Part shown: one piece after another, positions 1 through 8,246 of the stretch
Numbering within the stretch: position 1 is the stretch's first letter
Layout: every line of letters starts with the position of its first letter
DNA from: an uncultured Pseudomonadota bacterium
GTDB lineage: Bacteria > Pseudomonadota > Gammaproteobacteria > Burkholderiales > SG8-39
Direction: 5' to 3'
DNA: 9,871 bases
Assembly (NCBI GenBank): GCA_903864555.1
Contig: CAIPGJ010000260.1
Location: forward strand, 1 to 9,871
The notes under the pieces: generated by a model
Databases searched by the model: none
Seen by the model: the letters and a program-made list of their open reading frames with translations, nothing else
Told to the model about the DNA's origin: nothing
Translations under genes and position numbers: made by a program

Positions 1-49
1 GGCACTGCAGACAGATTCGCAGATACCAGACCTTTATCCGCAAATCGGT

Positions 50-124
50 GAAGAACCTTTGACAAGGGGGTAAACCGGGCTGTCCCCGGAAATTGACGAA
101 GAACCTTTGACAAGGGGGTAAACC
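50..124. repeat. Pair of identical 27-bp direct repeats, period 48 bp
   Basis: Positions 50-76 and 98-124 are identical over 27 bases, with the core cctttgacaaggggg. The similarity extends upstream imperfectly (38-49 against 86-97, both containing a c-c-g-n-a-a-a-t pattern). A third partial match to that leading part sits at 142-152 without the 27-bp core. The core contains a short interrupted palindrome (cctt-tgac-aagg). This pattern resembles intergenic repeat units that are scattered through many proteobacterial genomes; that is an inference, as no second locus is available. The copies lie just after the last gene, outside any supported coding sequence. Confidence 0.8.
75..89 (-). terminator. 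Possible weak terminator hairpin within the repeat spacer
   Basis: Read on the minus strand, a 5-bp GC stem (CCGGG/CCCGG) with a five-base loop is followed by TTTACC. It is correctly oriented to follow the Sua5 gene, about 90 bases after its stop codon. The stem is short and only three Ts follow, so this is a weak candidate for transcription termination and may simply be part of the repeat element. Confidence 0.2.
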
Positions 125-141
125 TCGCCGCAGCCACGTCT

Positions 142-156
142 CCCCGGAAATCGGGG
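142..156. other. Short GC-rich inverted repeat downstream of the Sua5 gene
   Basis: The sequence ccccg-gaaat-cgggg forms a perfect 5-bp stem with a five-base loop, starting 24 bases after the Sua5 stop codon in the direction of transcription. No T-run follows on the minus strand, so a canonical Rho-independent terminator is not supported. It could stabilise a transcript 3' end, or be the end of a third degenerate repeat unit, since its left half matches the sequence leading into the 27-bp repeats. Confidence 0.35.
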
Positions 157-179
157 ATGCCGCCCTGTTGGAAGCAAAC

Positions 180-1118
180 TCAGGAGCGGGCAGCTCGTTG
201 CAGGCGGTCCAGGACGCCCGCCCAGGCGGGGCTGGTCGGAGGCGATTCGACCAGAATGGTGTCTGCCCCGGTCAAGTCCAGGGTGCGCAGGTGGGCGTAC
301 AACCCTCTGGCATAGGAAGTGGCCACCGCGGGCACCACGATGGCCTGCCCGGCAGGCAGACGCGGCACCGGGATCTCCAGCAGCAAGGCGGCCAGCCGTT
401 TGCCCTTGCTGGTGGACAGCACTTCGATGATTTCCGTGCGACGCAGGAGGCGCAGTTTGGCACGGGGGGCGTAGTGTGCCGGCAAGGTGCCAGGCGCCCT
501 GGAGGAGGAACTGTCGCCCTCTGCCAGTGATACACCGGCAACGGTCTCGATCTCTGCTGCAGTAATCCTGCCCGGACGCAGCAGCACCGGAGCGGCTCCG
601 GAACAATCGACGATGGTGGACTCTATGCCCACGTCGCATGCGCCCTCGATGATGCCGTCCACAGCTGAGCCAAGGTCGGCCCGGACGTGGTCAGCACTGG
701 TGGGACTGATCTTGCCAAAGCGGTTCGCCGAAGGCGCCGCGATACCTCCCCCGAAGGACTGCAGCAGTTCGAGCGCCTGCACATGACCCGGCACCCGCAA
801 GCCCACACTGGACTGACCACCGGTGAGGGCATCGGACACGCCCTCGGCACGCGGTAGCACCAGGGTCAGCGGGCCGGGCCAGAACTTCTGCGCCAGGCGC
901 TTGGCATAGTCGGGCACCTCGCTCGCCCAGTGCACCAGTTCCTCGGCAGAGGCAATGTGGACGATGACTGGATGGTCGGCAGGGCGCCCCTTCACCTTGT
1001 ACAGGCGCGCCAGCGCCTGTGGATTGCGGGCATCAGCACCCAGCCCGTAAACCGTTTCTGTGGGAAAGGCCACCAGGCCGCCACGCTGGAGGATGGCAAC
1101 GGCCTCCGCCACGGACAC
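180..1118 (-). CDS. L-threonylcarbamoyladenylate synthase, Sua5/YrdC/YwlC family
   Basis: It makes threonylcarbamoyl-AMP from threonine, bicarbonate and ATP, the first step of t6A37 modification of ANN-decoding tRNAs in the cytoplasm. Seen with the GTG start at 1118 (312 aa): the YrdC core opens with GLVAFPTETVYGLGADA (about residues 14-30). It continues with YKVKGRP..HP (40-50, nucleotide and substrate contacts), FWPGPLTLVLP, SVGLRVPGH, APSAN (about 128-132) and ESTIVD. A linker, APGTLPAHYAP (about 208-218), leads to a roughly 95-residue C-terminal Sua5 domain, so this is the long Sua5 type, not the short TsaC type. The start is uncertain: the frame stays open back to an ATG at 1331 inside purE, but similarity begins only near 1118, where AAGGGA lies 8 bases upstream of GTG. 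In-frame GTG codons at 1157 or 1175 are alternatives. It is the last gene of the run. Confidence 0.9.
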   Translation of the reverse strand: MSVAEAVAILQRGGLVAFPTETVYGLGADARNPQALARLYKVKGRPADHPVIVHIASAEELVHWASEVPDYAKRLAQKFWPGPLTLVLPRAEGVSDALTGGQSSVGLRVPGHVQALELLQSFGGGIAAPSANRFGKISPTSADHVRADLGSAVDGIIEGACDVGIESTIVDCSGAAPVLLRPGRITAAEIETVAGVSLAEGDSSSSRAPGTLPAHYAPRAKLRLLRRTEIIEVLSTSKGKRLAALLLEIPVPRLPAGQAIVVPAVATSYARGLYAHLRTLDLTGADTILVESPPTSPAWAGVLDRLQRAARS

Positions 1119-1251
1119 AGCCCCAGTCCCTTGAGGCGCCACGTCAACTACCGCCACTGCCGGCTCGGAGGCCACAGGTGAATCAGATTCGGATTGCGAC
1201 AATGCGTCTTGCCAATCGGTAAATGAGGGAGGAAACCGGGAGAACCAAAGC

Positions 1252-1746
1252 TCAGTCAGGCAGCTTGGCCGCCAGGACGGCCTTGGTCTGCCGCTCGCGA
1301 AATGCCACGAGCTTGCGGGCGATGTCGACATCGCTCAAGGCCAGCATGGCCACGGCAAACAAGGCCGCGTTGGCTGCGCCGGGTTCGCCAATGGCAAAGG
1401 TCGCCACCGGGATGCCTTTGGGCATCTGCACCATGGACAGCAGTGAATCCATGCCCTGGAGATACTTCGACGGCATAGGGACACCCAGCACGGGCAAGGT
1501 GGTCTTGGCTGCCACAACGCCGGCCAGATGCGCCGCACCGCCAGCGGCCGCGATGAAGCAGCGCACACCCTGCTTTTCAGAGCTTTCGATCCAGTCATGC
1601 AGGGCATCGGGGCTGCGGTGCGCAGAGAGCGCGCGGGCATCGTAGGGAATGCCAAATTCCTTGAGCTGCTTGGCGGCCTGGGACATGACATCCCAATCGC
1701 TGGTGCTGCCCATGACGATGCCGACGACAGGCTTGGCTTTTGCCAT
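1252..1746 (-). CDS. purE: N5-carboxyaminoimidazole ribonucleotide mutase (PurE, class I)
   Basis: It converts N5-CAIR to CAIR in de novo purine synthesis, in the cytoplasm; members of the family are octamers. The 164-residue length matches class I bacterial PurE. Visible motifs are GIVMGSTSDWDVM (residues 9-21, phosphate and substrate binding), SAHRSP (41-46, containing the catalytic His43), AAAGGAAHLAGVVAAKT (the glycine-rich active-site loop), PVLGVPMPS and PVATFAIGEPGAANAAL. The ATG at 1746 shares one base with the purC stop codon (TAATG) and has a GGAG ribosome site 5 bases upstream. The two genes are therefore probably translationally coupled, which makes sense because their products catalyse consecutive steps. 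Class I PurE normally needs PurK to make N5-CAIR, and no purK is found next to it here. Confidence 0.97.
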   Translation of the reverse strand: MAKAKPVVGIVMGSTSDWDVMSQAAKQLKEFGIPYDARALSAHRSPDALHDWIESSEKQGVRCFIAAAGGAAHLAGVVAAKTTLPVLGVPMPSKYLQGMDSLLSMVQMPKGIPVATFAIGEPGAANAALFAVAMLALSDVDIARKLVAFRERQTKAVLAAKLPD

Positions 1747-2645
1747 TACGACTCCAGGTCCTTTCCGGTGAGACGCTTGAGCGCCTCGCGGTACTTTTCC
1801 GTGGTTTTTTCGATCACTTCCGCGGGTAGCCGTGGGGCCGGAGCCTTCTTGTTCCAATCCAGCGTTTCCAGATAATCGCGGACATATTGCTTGTCATAGG
1901 AGGGCGGGCTGGAGTCAGGACGATACTGATCAGCCGGCCAGAAGCGGGAGGAATCCGCGGTCAGGATTTCATCGATCAGGATGAGGTTGCCGGCATTGTC
2001 CAGCCCAAACTCGAACTTGGTGTCCGCGATGATGATGCCGCGCTCCCGGGCGTAATCCGAGGCTTCCCGGTATAGGCGGATGCTGACCTCGCGAACCTTG
2101 GCAGCCAGTTCACTGCCCACCTTGGCTTCCATCTGGTCAAAAGCGATGTTCTCGTCGTGGTCGCCGACATCGGCCTTGGTGGCCGGGGTGAAGATCACTT
2201 CGGGCAGCTTGTCGGCCTGGCGCAGGCCGGCCGGCAGGGTGATGCCGCAGACTGCACCGCTTTGTTGGTAGTCCTTCCATCCGGAGCCGATCAGGTAACC
2301 ACGGACCACCGCTTCGATGGGCAGGGGTTTCAGCCGCTTCGCGACAATGGCACGCCCGCGCACCTGGGCCACTTCCGCCTCGCCCTTCACCACGGTTTCT
2401 GGCGCGATACCGGTGAGATGGTTGGGTACCACGTGCTTGAGTCGCTCGAACCAGAAGTTGGCCAGCTGGTTGAGCACCTGCCCCTTGCCGGGGATGGGGT
2501 CATCCAGCACCACATCGAAGGCGGATAACCGGTCAGAGGTGATGATCAGCAGGTACTCGTCGCTGACCGCATACATGTCGCGAACCTTGCCCCGCGACAA
2601 TAGCGGCAGGCTGGTCAGGGAGGACTTGAGCAAAGTGGATACCAA
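1746..2645 (-). CDS. purC: Phosphoribosylaminoimidazole-succinocarboxamide synthase (SAICAR synthetase)
   Basis: It joins aspartate to CAIR using ATP to give SAICAR in purine synthesis, in the cytoplasm. At 299 aa it is of the long (yeast ADE1-like) type rather than the roughly 237-aa E. coli form. Motifs in order are [11 protein letters not shown] (ATP-binding loop, about residues 15-25), [64 protein letters not shown] and [15 protein letters not shown] (substrate and metal contacts). I chose the TTG at 2645 because GAGGGAG lies 6 bases upstream and the N-terminus then fits the family. No ATG is suitably placed, and an upstream TTG at 2678 would lie inside fba. Only 16 bases separate it from fba, so the ribosome site sits immediately after the fba stop. 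It overlaps purE by one base. Confidence 0.96.
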   Translation of the reverse strand: MVSTLLKSSLTSLPLLSRGKVRDMYAVSDEYLLIITSDRLSAFDVVLDDPIPGKGQVLNQLANFWFERLKHVVPNHLTGIAPETVVKGEAEVAQVRGRAIVAKRLKPLPIEAVVRGYLIGSGWKDYQQSGAVCGITLPAGLRQADKLPEVIFTPATKADVGDHDENIAFDQMEAKVGSELAAKVREVSIRLYREASDYARERGIIIADTKFEFGLDNAGNLILIDEILTADSSRFWPADQYRPDSSPPSYDKQYVRDYLETLDWNKKAPAPRLPAEVIEKTTEKYREALKRLTGKDLES

Positions 2646-2651
2646 AATATG

Positions 2652-2658
2652 CTCCCTC
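2652..2658 (-). promoter_or_regulatory. Ribosome binding site deciding the TTG start of purC
   Basis: Minus-strand GAGGGAG ends 6 bases before the TTG at 2645-2643, close to an ideal Shine-Dalgarno sequence and spacing. It starts three bases after the fba stop codon. This is the main evidence that purC uses a TTG start and does not overlap fba. Confidence 0.7.
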
Positions 2659-2661
2659 GGC

Positions 2662-3687
2662 TCAAGCAGATTTTTCAAGCGCGGCGCTGTACTTGCCCAT
2701 GGCGGCCAGGCCGTTCATGCGGGCGCGATGGATCTGCGCCACCTGGGCAGCCGCCACTTTCGCCGAAGAACCGCCCCAGGTCTTCAGCGCAGCGGCCTGC
2801 AAGGCGCGGCCGTAGGAGAAGGTCAGTGCCCAGGGCAGGCTGGAACCGCCCATCCTGTTCATGGCATCGAGGTGCGCGGTCGCGAGCTGATCGCCCTGAC
2901 CGCCCGAGAGGAAAGCAATGCCGGGCACGGCAGCGGGGACACAGCGCTTGAGCACACGCAGGGTGCGCTCGGCTACTTCGTCCACGCTCGCCTGGCGGGC
3001 ATTTCCAGCGCCGGCCACGATCATCGAGGGCTTGAGCACCATGTGCTCGAGGACGACACGCTGGTTGTACAGCGAGTCGAACACGGCATTCAGGGTCCAC
3101 TCGGTCACTTCCTCGCAACGATCAATGCTGTGATTGCCATCCATCAGCACTTCCGGCTCAACGATGGGCACCAGCCCCTGCTCCTGGCAGATGGCGGCGT
3201 AGCGCGCCAGCGCATGGGCGTTGGCCCAGATGCAGGAGGTGGACGGGATATTCTTGCCGATGGTGATGACGGCGCGCCATTTGGCAAACTTGGCACCCAG
3301 TTTCACATACTCGGCGCAGCGCTTGCCCAAGCCATCCAGTCCTTCGGTGACGGTCTCGCCCCGACACAGGGCCATGTCCTTGGCGCCGGCATCCACCTTG
3401 ATGCCGGGCATGACGCCCTGCTTTGCCAGCAGTTCAGTGAACGGCGTGCCATCGGCCGATTTCTGGCGGAGGGTTTCGTCATAGAGGATGACACCGCTGA
3501 TGTGCTTGCCCAGGTTCTTCGCCGTGAACAGCAGGTCGCGGTAGGCGCGGCGGTTCTCTTCGGTGTTCTCGACATGGATACTGTTGAAGCGCTTTTCGAT
3601 GGTGCCGGTGGATTCGTCAGCCGCAAGGATGCCCTTGCCCTTGGCCACCATGGCCTTGGCGATTTGTGCAAGATCGTTAGTGCTCAT
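2662..3687 (-). CDS. Class I fructose-bisphosphate aldolase (Schiff-base type)
   Basis: It reversibly cleaves fructose-1,6-bisphosphate into dihydroxyacetone phosphate and glyceraldehyde-3-phosphate, in the cytoplasm. It is a TIM-barrel enzyme of the animal/plant type: [12 protein letters not shown] (residues 19-30, with Asp24), [14 protein letters not shown] (41-54), [15 protein letters not shown] (Lys97), AKFAKWRAV (Lys136, Arg138), VEPEVLMDG (Glu177, Glu179), MVLKPSM (Schiff-base Lys219), IAFLSGGQ (258-264) and [12 protein letters not shown]. Each catalytic residue of the muscle enzyme has a counterpart. Its 341 aa is close to the family length. The zinc-binding histidine motifs of class II enzymes are absent. 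The ATG at 3687 is preceded by CCGGAG. It is close-coupled to purC downstream and lies 103 bases from pyk upstream. In this gene cluster I would have expected a class II (FbaA/CbbA) enzyme. Confidence 0.95.
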   Translation of the reverse strand: MSTNDLAQIAKAMVAKGKGILAADESTGTIEKRFNSIHVENTEENRRAYRDLLFTAKNLGKHISGVILYDETLRQKSADGTPFTELLAKQGVMPGIKVDAGAKDMALCRGETVTEGLDGLGKRCAEYVKLGAKFAKWRAVITIGKNIPSTSCIWANAHALARYAAICQEQGLVPIVEPEVLMDGNHSIDRCEEVTEWTLNAVFDSLYNQRVVLEHMVLKPSMIVAGAGNARQASVDEVAERTLRVLKRCVPAAVPGIAFLSGGQGDQLATAHLDAMNRMGGSSLPWALTFSYGRALQAAALKTWGGSSAKVAAAQVAQIHRARMNGLAAMGKYSAALEKSA

Positions 3688-3790
3688 TCTGTCTCCGGAA
3701 GACGTCGTCTAATAAATGGGATTGCTGGGATAAGACCTGGGAAAGGCCTTGATTTTACCGTCTGGGCAGGCCCCTCTGCATGGCCAGAAT
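3688..3790 (-). other. Intergenic spacer between pyk and fba
   Basis: This 103-base gap is longer than most others in the operon and is less GC-rich near fba. It holds the fba ribosome site (GGAG near 3693-3696), an 11-base near-palindrome (agacg-t-cgtct, 3700-3710), an AAGGCCTT palindrome (3743-3750) and a TAAAAT hexamer on the minus strand (near 3753-3758) that resembles a -10 box. I see no convincing -35 partner. An internal promoter for fba-purC-purE is possible but unproven. Confidence 0.35.
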
Positions 3791-5239
<1,449 letters not shown>

Positions 5240-5260
5240 GGCGTGCTTGCTTCCCGGCTA

Positions 5261-6457
5261 TCAGCGTGTTGCGGCGCGTTGTTCGAGCACGTCGATGGCC
5301 GGAAGTTTGCGCCCTTCCAGAAACTCCAGAAATGCGCCGCCGCCCGTGGACATGTAGGAAATTCGGTCTCCGACCCCGTATTTGGCGATCGCGGCCAGTG
5401 TATCTCCGCCACCCGCCATTGAATATCCGGGAGAGGCGGCAATGGCTTCAGCCATGACCCGGGTGCCCTCGCCGAACTGGTCCCACTCAAAGACCCCGAC
5501 CGGCCCGTTCCAGACGATGGTTCCGGCCATGGTCAGCATGCCCGAAAGCGCCTTCGCCGTCTGCGGGCCGATGTCGAGGATCATGTCGTCTGCGTCGATG
5601 TCCTTGACCAGCTTGGTCTGGGCACGGGCTTCCGCAGAAAACGCCTTGGCCACCACCACGTCAATGGGCAGCGGCACCTGTCCGCCTTTGGCCAACACGG
5701 TGGCCATCACCCGTTTGGCCGAATCCAGCAGATCGGGCTCGGCCAGGGATTTACCGATGCGGGCACCCGTGGCCAGCATGAAGGTGTTGAGAATGCCGCC
5801 TCCGACGATCAACTGGTCCACCTTTCCAGCCAGGGACTCCAGCACCGTCAGCTTGGTGGACACCTTGGACCCCGCGACGATGGCCACCAGCGGGCGGGCC
5901 GGTTTTTCCAGGGCAATCGTGAGGGCGTCAATCTCTGCGGCCAGCAGCGGGCCGGCACAAGCGACAGGCGCGTATTTCGCGATCCCTTCAGTGGTGGCCT
6001 CGGCGCGATGAGCCGTACCGAATGCATCATTCACATAGACATCGCAAAGGGCCGCCATGCGGCGCGACAGACCTTCGTCGTTTTTCTTCTCGCCCTTGTT
6101 GAAGCGGCAGTTCTCCAGCATGACCAGATTGCCGGGCTGGACCGAGGCGGAATCGAATCCGCCGTCTGCCCAGTTGGCCACCAGAGGCACCGGTCTTCCC
6201 AGCAGTTCGGCAAGTTTTGCCGCCATGGGCGCCAGCGACAACCGGGGGTCGAATTCCCCTTCCTTGGGCCGGTCCAGATGGGAAGTCACCATCACGCAGG
6301 CGCCGGCCTTCAACGCCGCCGCGATGGACGGCGCCGAGGCGCGTATGCGGGTGTCGTCGGTGATGTTGCGGGCATCGTCCTGAGGAACGTTGAAGTCAAC
6401 CCGGATGAAGACCCGTTTGCCCGTCAGATCCAGGTCTGACATTCTCAATACATGCAC
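5261..6457 (-). CDS. pgk: Phosphoglycerate kinase
   Basis: It interconverts 1,3-bisphosphoglycerate plus ADP and 3-phosphoglycerate plus ATP, in the cytoplasm, acting directly after Gap. The 398 aa contain [13 protein letters not shown] (about 13-25), [12 protein letters not shown] (58-69), [67 protein letters not shown] and the ATP-loop region SMAGGGDT near the C-terminus, so both Rossmann-like domains are complete. I chose the GTG at 6457: GGGAG lies 7 bases upstream, and the resulting [11 protein letters not shown] start fits the betaproteobacterial pattern. The in-frame ATG at 6442 has no good ribosome site. Odd point: residue 62 is Asp in the substrate motif usually written SHLGRP. bioY ends 15 bases upstream and pyk starts 21 bases downstream, so one transcript is likely. 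Confidence 0.97.
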   Translation of the reverse strand: MHVLRMSDLDLTGKRVFIRVDFNVPQDDARNITDDTRIRASAPSIAAALKAGACVMVTSHLDRPKEGEFDPRLSLAPMAAKLAELLGRPVPLVANWADGGFDSASVQPGNLVMLENCRFNKGEKKNDEGLSRRMAALCDVYVNDAFGTAHRAEATTEGIAKYAPVACAGPLLAAEIDALTIALEKPARPLVAIVAGSKVSTKLTVLESLAGKVDQLIVGGGILNTFMLATGARIGKSLAEPDLLDSAKRVMATVLAKGGQVPLPIDVVVAKAFSAEARAQTKLVKDIDADDMILDIGPQTAKALSGMLTMAGTIVWNGPVGVFEWDQFGEGTRVMAEAIAASPGYSMAGGGDTLAAIAKYGVGDRISYMSTGGGAFLEFLEGRKLPAIDVLEQRAATR

Positions 6458-6472
6458 GTCCCTGCTCCCGGT

Positions 6473-7087
6473 TCAGCGCTTGCCGCGCAGGCGCCAGGCA
6501 ACGGGCAGCACCATCACGGCCAGGGCTGTCTTGAACAGGGTCGCGGCCCAGAAGGGCATCAAGCCGACCTGCAGGGCCTTTTCCCATCCCATCAGGGTGG
6601 CCAGCCAGGCGGCGCCCATGCCCAGAATCAGGGCATGGCCCAGCAGCATGGCCACCATCACTTTGGCGACGCTGCGGTCCCAACCCCGTTGTGCCAGCCA
6701 ACCGCAGGCAGCCGCAGCGACGACGAATCCGGCCAGATAGCCTCCAGTCGGGCCGGTCATGTAAGCCAACCCTATGCCGCGCTCAGGCGTTCCAGCGAAA
6801 ACCGGGAAACCCATCGCGCCCTCGGCCAGATACATCAGCATGGTCGCCGCACCGAGCTTCCAGCCGTAAGCCATGCCCAGCACCAGGACAACAAAGGTCT
6901 GCATGGTCATCGGGACAGGCCAGAACGGAATCTGGATCTTGGCCGACAGCGTCATCAACAGGGAACCGGCGAAGGCCAGTACCAGGGCACGGCCCCATGC
7001 ACGATCGGCATCGGGTGAGCCGGCGGTGGTGCCGGATACCGGCCAGAGAGCCGCCGCGAGTGTGGGCATGTTGGTCAGGGTTGTCAT
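6473..7087 (-). CDS. bioY: Biotin transporter BioY (substrate-binding S component)
   Basis: BioY is the membrane-embedded biotin-binding subunit of ECF-type transporters. It works with the energy-coupling proteins BioM/BioN, although in some bacteria it occurs without them. The 204-aa product has a short polar N-terminus (about 1-30) followed by roughly six hydrophobic segments. The family signature IPFWPVPMTMQTFVVLVLG falls at about residues 53-71. It is followed by AATMLMYLAEGAMGFPVFAG and TGPTGGYLAGFVVAA, all typical of BioY, and a basic C-terminus (WRLRGKR). The ATG at 7087 is preceded by AAGGA at 6 bases, inside a longer purine-rich AAAGGAGAAGGA stretch. Its stop lies 15 bases before pgk, so it sits inside the glycolytic operon with no functional link to its neighbours. 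No bioM, bioN or biotin-synthesis gene is seen here. Confidence 0.95.
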   Translation of the reverse strand: MTTLTNMPTLAAALWPVSGTTAGSPDADRAWGRALVLAFAGSLLMTLSAKIQIPFWPVPMTMQTFVVLVLGMAYGWKLGAATMLMYLAEGAMGFPVFAGTPERGIGLAYMTGPTGGYLAGFVVAAAACGWLAQRGWDRSVAKVMVAMLLGHALILGMGAAWLATLMGWEKALQVGLMPFWAATLFKTALAVMVLPVAWRLRGKR

Positions 7088-7222
7088 TTTTTGTCCTTCT
7101 CCTTTAATGAGGTTGAAGACTGCTGCTTACTGTTGCTTCTTGACACTTTGAACGACGGGAGACTTCCACGTCATGTCGAGCCATACGGCACTTGAAGCAC
7201 CGCATGGCTTGATCAGTCGGGC
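7088..7222 (-). other. Spacer between gap and bioY, possible leader of bioY
   Basis: This 135-base gap is the longest certain gene-free stretch between the operon's genes. Its gap-proximal half holds the strong hairpin at 7179-7209. Its bioY-proximal half is AT-richer on the minus strand and ends in a purine-rich ribosome site. A weak promoter-like pair (TTCAAA, 17 bases, TAAGCA) can be drawn, but the match is poor. I looked for a BirA-like operator (TTGTAAACC/GGTTTACAA halves) and for a BioR palindrome and saw neither. Confidence 0.4.
7179..7209 (-). promoter_or_regulatory. Strong RNA hairpin between gap and bioY
   Basis: In the minus-strand transcript, 31 bases starting 13 bases after the gap stop codon fold into a 14-bp stem with a three-base loop (UCA). 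Eleven pairs are Watson-Crick and three are G-U, with arms AGCCAU...AUGGCU at the base. The G-U pairs would be A-C mismatches on the other strand, so the structure belongs to the operon transcript. No U-run follows, so a classical terminator is unlikely. It may protect the 3' end of an upstream mRNA segment, mark a processing site or attenuate expression downstream. The fold is read directly from the sequence; the function is inference. Confidence 0.65.
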
Positions 7223-8233
7223 TTACTTGGCGCCCATCAGTGCAACCGTGGTGTCCAGCATGCGATTGCTGAATCCCCACTCATTGTCATACCAGGAGGA
7301 CACCTTGACCAGCGTTCCCGAGACCTTGGTGAGGGTGGCATCGAAGGTCGACGAAGCCGGGTTGTGGTTGAAGTCCACCGAAACGAGCGGGGCGGTGTTG
7401 TAGTCGAGTATGCCCTTGAGCGTGGTGTCAGCCGCCTGCTTCACCACCTTGTTCACCTCATCGACGCTGGTCTCGCGCTTGGCCACGAAGGACAGGTCGA
7501 CCAGGGAGACATTGATGGTGGGAACCCGAATGGCAAAACCATCCAGCTTGCCATTCAGGTGCGGCAGCACCAGGCCGACAGCAGCAGCAGCGCCGGTCTT
7601 GGTCGGGATCATGGACATGGTGGCCGAACGGGCGCGACGCAGGTCCTCATGGTAGACGTCGGTCAGCACCTGGTCATTGGTATAGGAATGAATCGTGGTC
7701 ATCAGCCCGGTCACCACGCCGATGCCATCATCCAGCGCCTTCACCATCGGCGCCAGGCAATTGGTGGTGCAGGAGGCATTGGATATCACGGTATGCGCGG
7801 CCTTGAGCGTCGCATGGTTGACGCCATAGACGATGGTGGCATCCACATCCGAACCACCGGGCGCGGAAATCACCACCTTCTTCGCCCCGGCAGTCAGGTG
7901 CGCGGAAGCCTTTTCCTTGGAGGTGAAAAACCCGGTGCACTCCAGCACTACATCCACGCCCAATTCCTTCCAGGGCAGCTCGGCAGGATTGCGCTTGGCG
8001 CAGACACGGATGCGGTCGCCATTGACGACCATGCTGTCGCCGTCGACCGTGACCGTGCCGGGGAATTTGCCGTGGGCGGTGTCATACCGGGTCAGGTGCG
8101 CGTTGGTTCCCGCATCCCCCAGGTCGTTGATTGCCACGATCTTGATGTCGTACTTGTTGCCCGACTCGTAGAACGCCCTCAGGATGTTGCGTCCGATGCG
8201 CCCATAACCGTTGATTGCCACCTTGATAGTCAT
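7223..8233 (-). CDS. gap: Glyceraldehyde-3-phosphate dehydrogenase, type I
   Basis: It oxidises glyceraldehyde-3-phosphate with phosphate and NAD(P)+ to 1,3-bisphosphoglycerate, reversibly, in the cytoplasm as a tetramer. The 336 aa contain the Rossmann motif [10 protein letters not shown] (7-16), VAINDLGD (33-40, the cofactor-discriminating strand end) and the active-site [12 protein letters not shown] with Cys155. They continue with His182 in [41 protein letters not shown] and [15 protein letters not shown]. The ATG at 8233 has GGAG 8 bases upstream and gives the canonical [11 protein letters not shown] start; an upstream extension of ten codons is not needed. The Asp at 37 suggests NAD use, but the sequence alone does not settle this. 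It follows tkt by 60 bases. Its product is the substrate of Pgk two genes downstream. Confidence 0.97.
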   Translation of the reverse strand: MTIKVAINGYGRIGRNILRAFYESGNKYDIKIVAINDLGDAGTNAHLTRYDTAHGKFPGTVTVDGDSMVVNGDRIRVCAKRNPAELPWKELGVDVVLECTGFFTSKEKASAHLTAGAKKVVISAPGGSDVDATIVYGVNHATLKAAHTVISNASCTTNCLAPMVKALDDGIGVVTGLMTTIHSYTNDQVLTDVYHEDLRRARSATMSMIPTKTGAAAAVGLVLPHLNGKLDGFAIRVPTINVSLVDLSFVAKRETSVDEVNKVVKQAADTTLKGILDYNTAPLVSVDFNHNPASSTFDATLTKVSGTLVKVSSWYDNEWGFSNRMLDTTVALMGAK

Positions 8234-8246
8234 TGTTGAGACTCCA

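Larger units (their letters stand above)
1..179. other. Non-coding region downstream of the last gene of the operon
   Basis: No convincing gene is visible here. Minus-strand reading frames that cross it continue antisense or out of frame through the neighbouring Sua5 gene and look like shadows. The stretch holds a direct-repeat pair (50-76 and 98-124) and two short GC-rich inverted repeats (75-89 and 142-156), described separately. It follows the stop codon of the last minus-strand gene, so the operon's 3' end could lie here, but I see no hairpin followed by a clear U-run. Confidence 0.7.

Noticed and set aside
58..112. TTTGACA inside both repeats as -35 promoter boxes on the plus strand
   Set aside because: No matching -10 box at proper spacing, and no plus-strand gene downstream to serve.
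50..124. A CRISPR array
   Set aside because: There are only two repeat copies with a 21-base spacer and no cas genes; the repeat has a degenerate palindromic core more like an interspersed intergenic repeat.
34..639. A 201-codon minus-strand frame running through the repeats and into Sua5
   Set aside because: It is out of frame with the real Sua5 gene; its C-terminus is just the 27-bp repeat translated twice (VYPLVKGSS), with no independent support.
1746..1857. A longer PurE starting at 1857
   Set aside because: The extra 37 residues overlap purC in another frame and do not look like PurE; the ATG at 1746 has a good ribosome site and gives the normal family length.
7088..7178. A BirA or BioR operator, or a riboswitch, controlling bioY
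   Set aside because: I saw no inverted TTGTAAACC-like halves, no BioR palindrome and no recognisable riboswitch core; the spacer is short and bioY can be read from the upstream transcript.
7179..7209. Calling the gap-bioY hairpin a Rho-independent terminator
   Set aside because: The stem is strong but no run of Ts follows on the minus strand, so only a structured-RNA element is claimed.
7364..8239. A 291-codon open frame on the plus strand antisense to gap
   Set aside because: It covers nearly all of gap in the complementary strand and shows only shadow composition.
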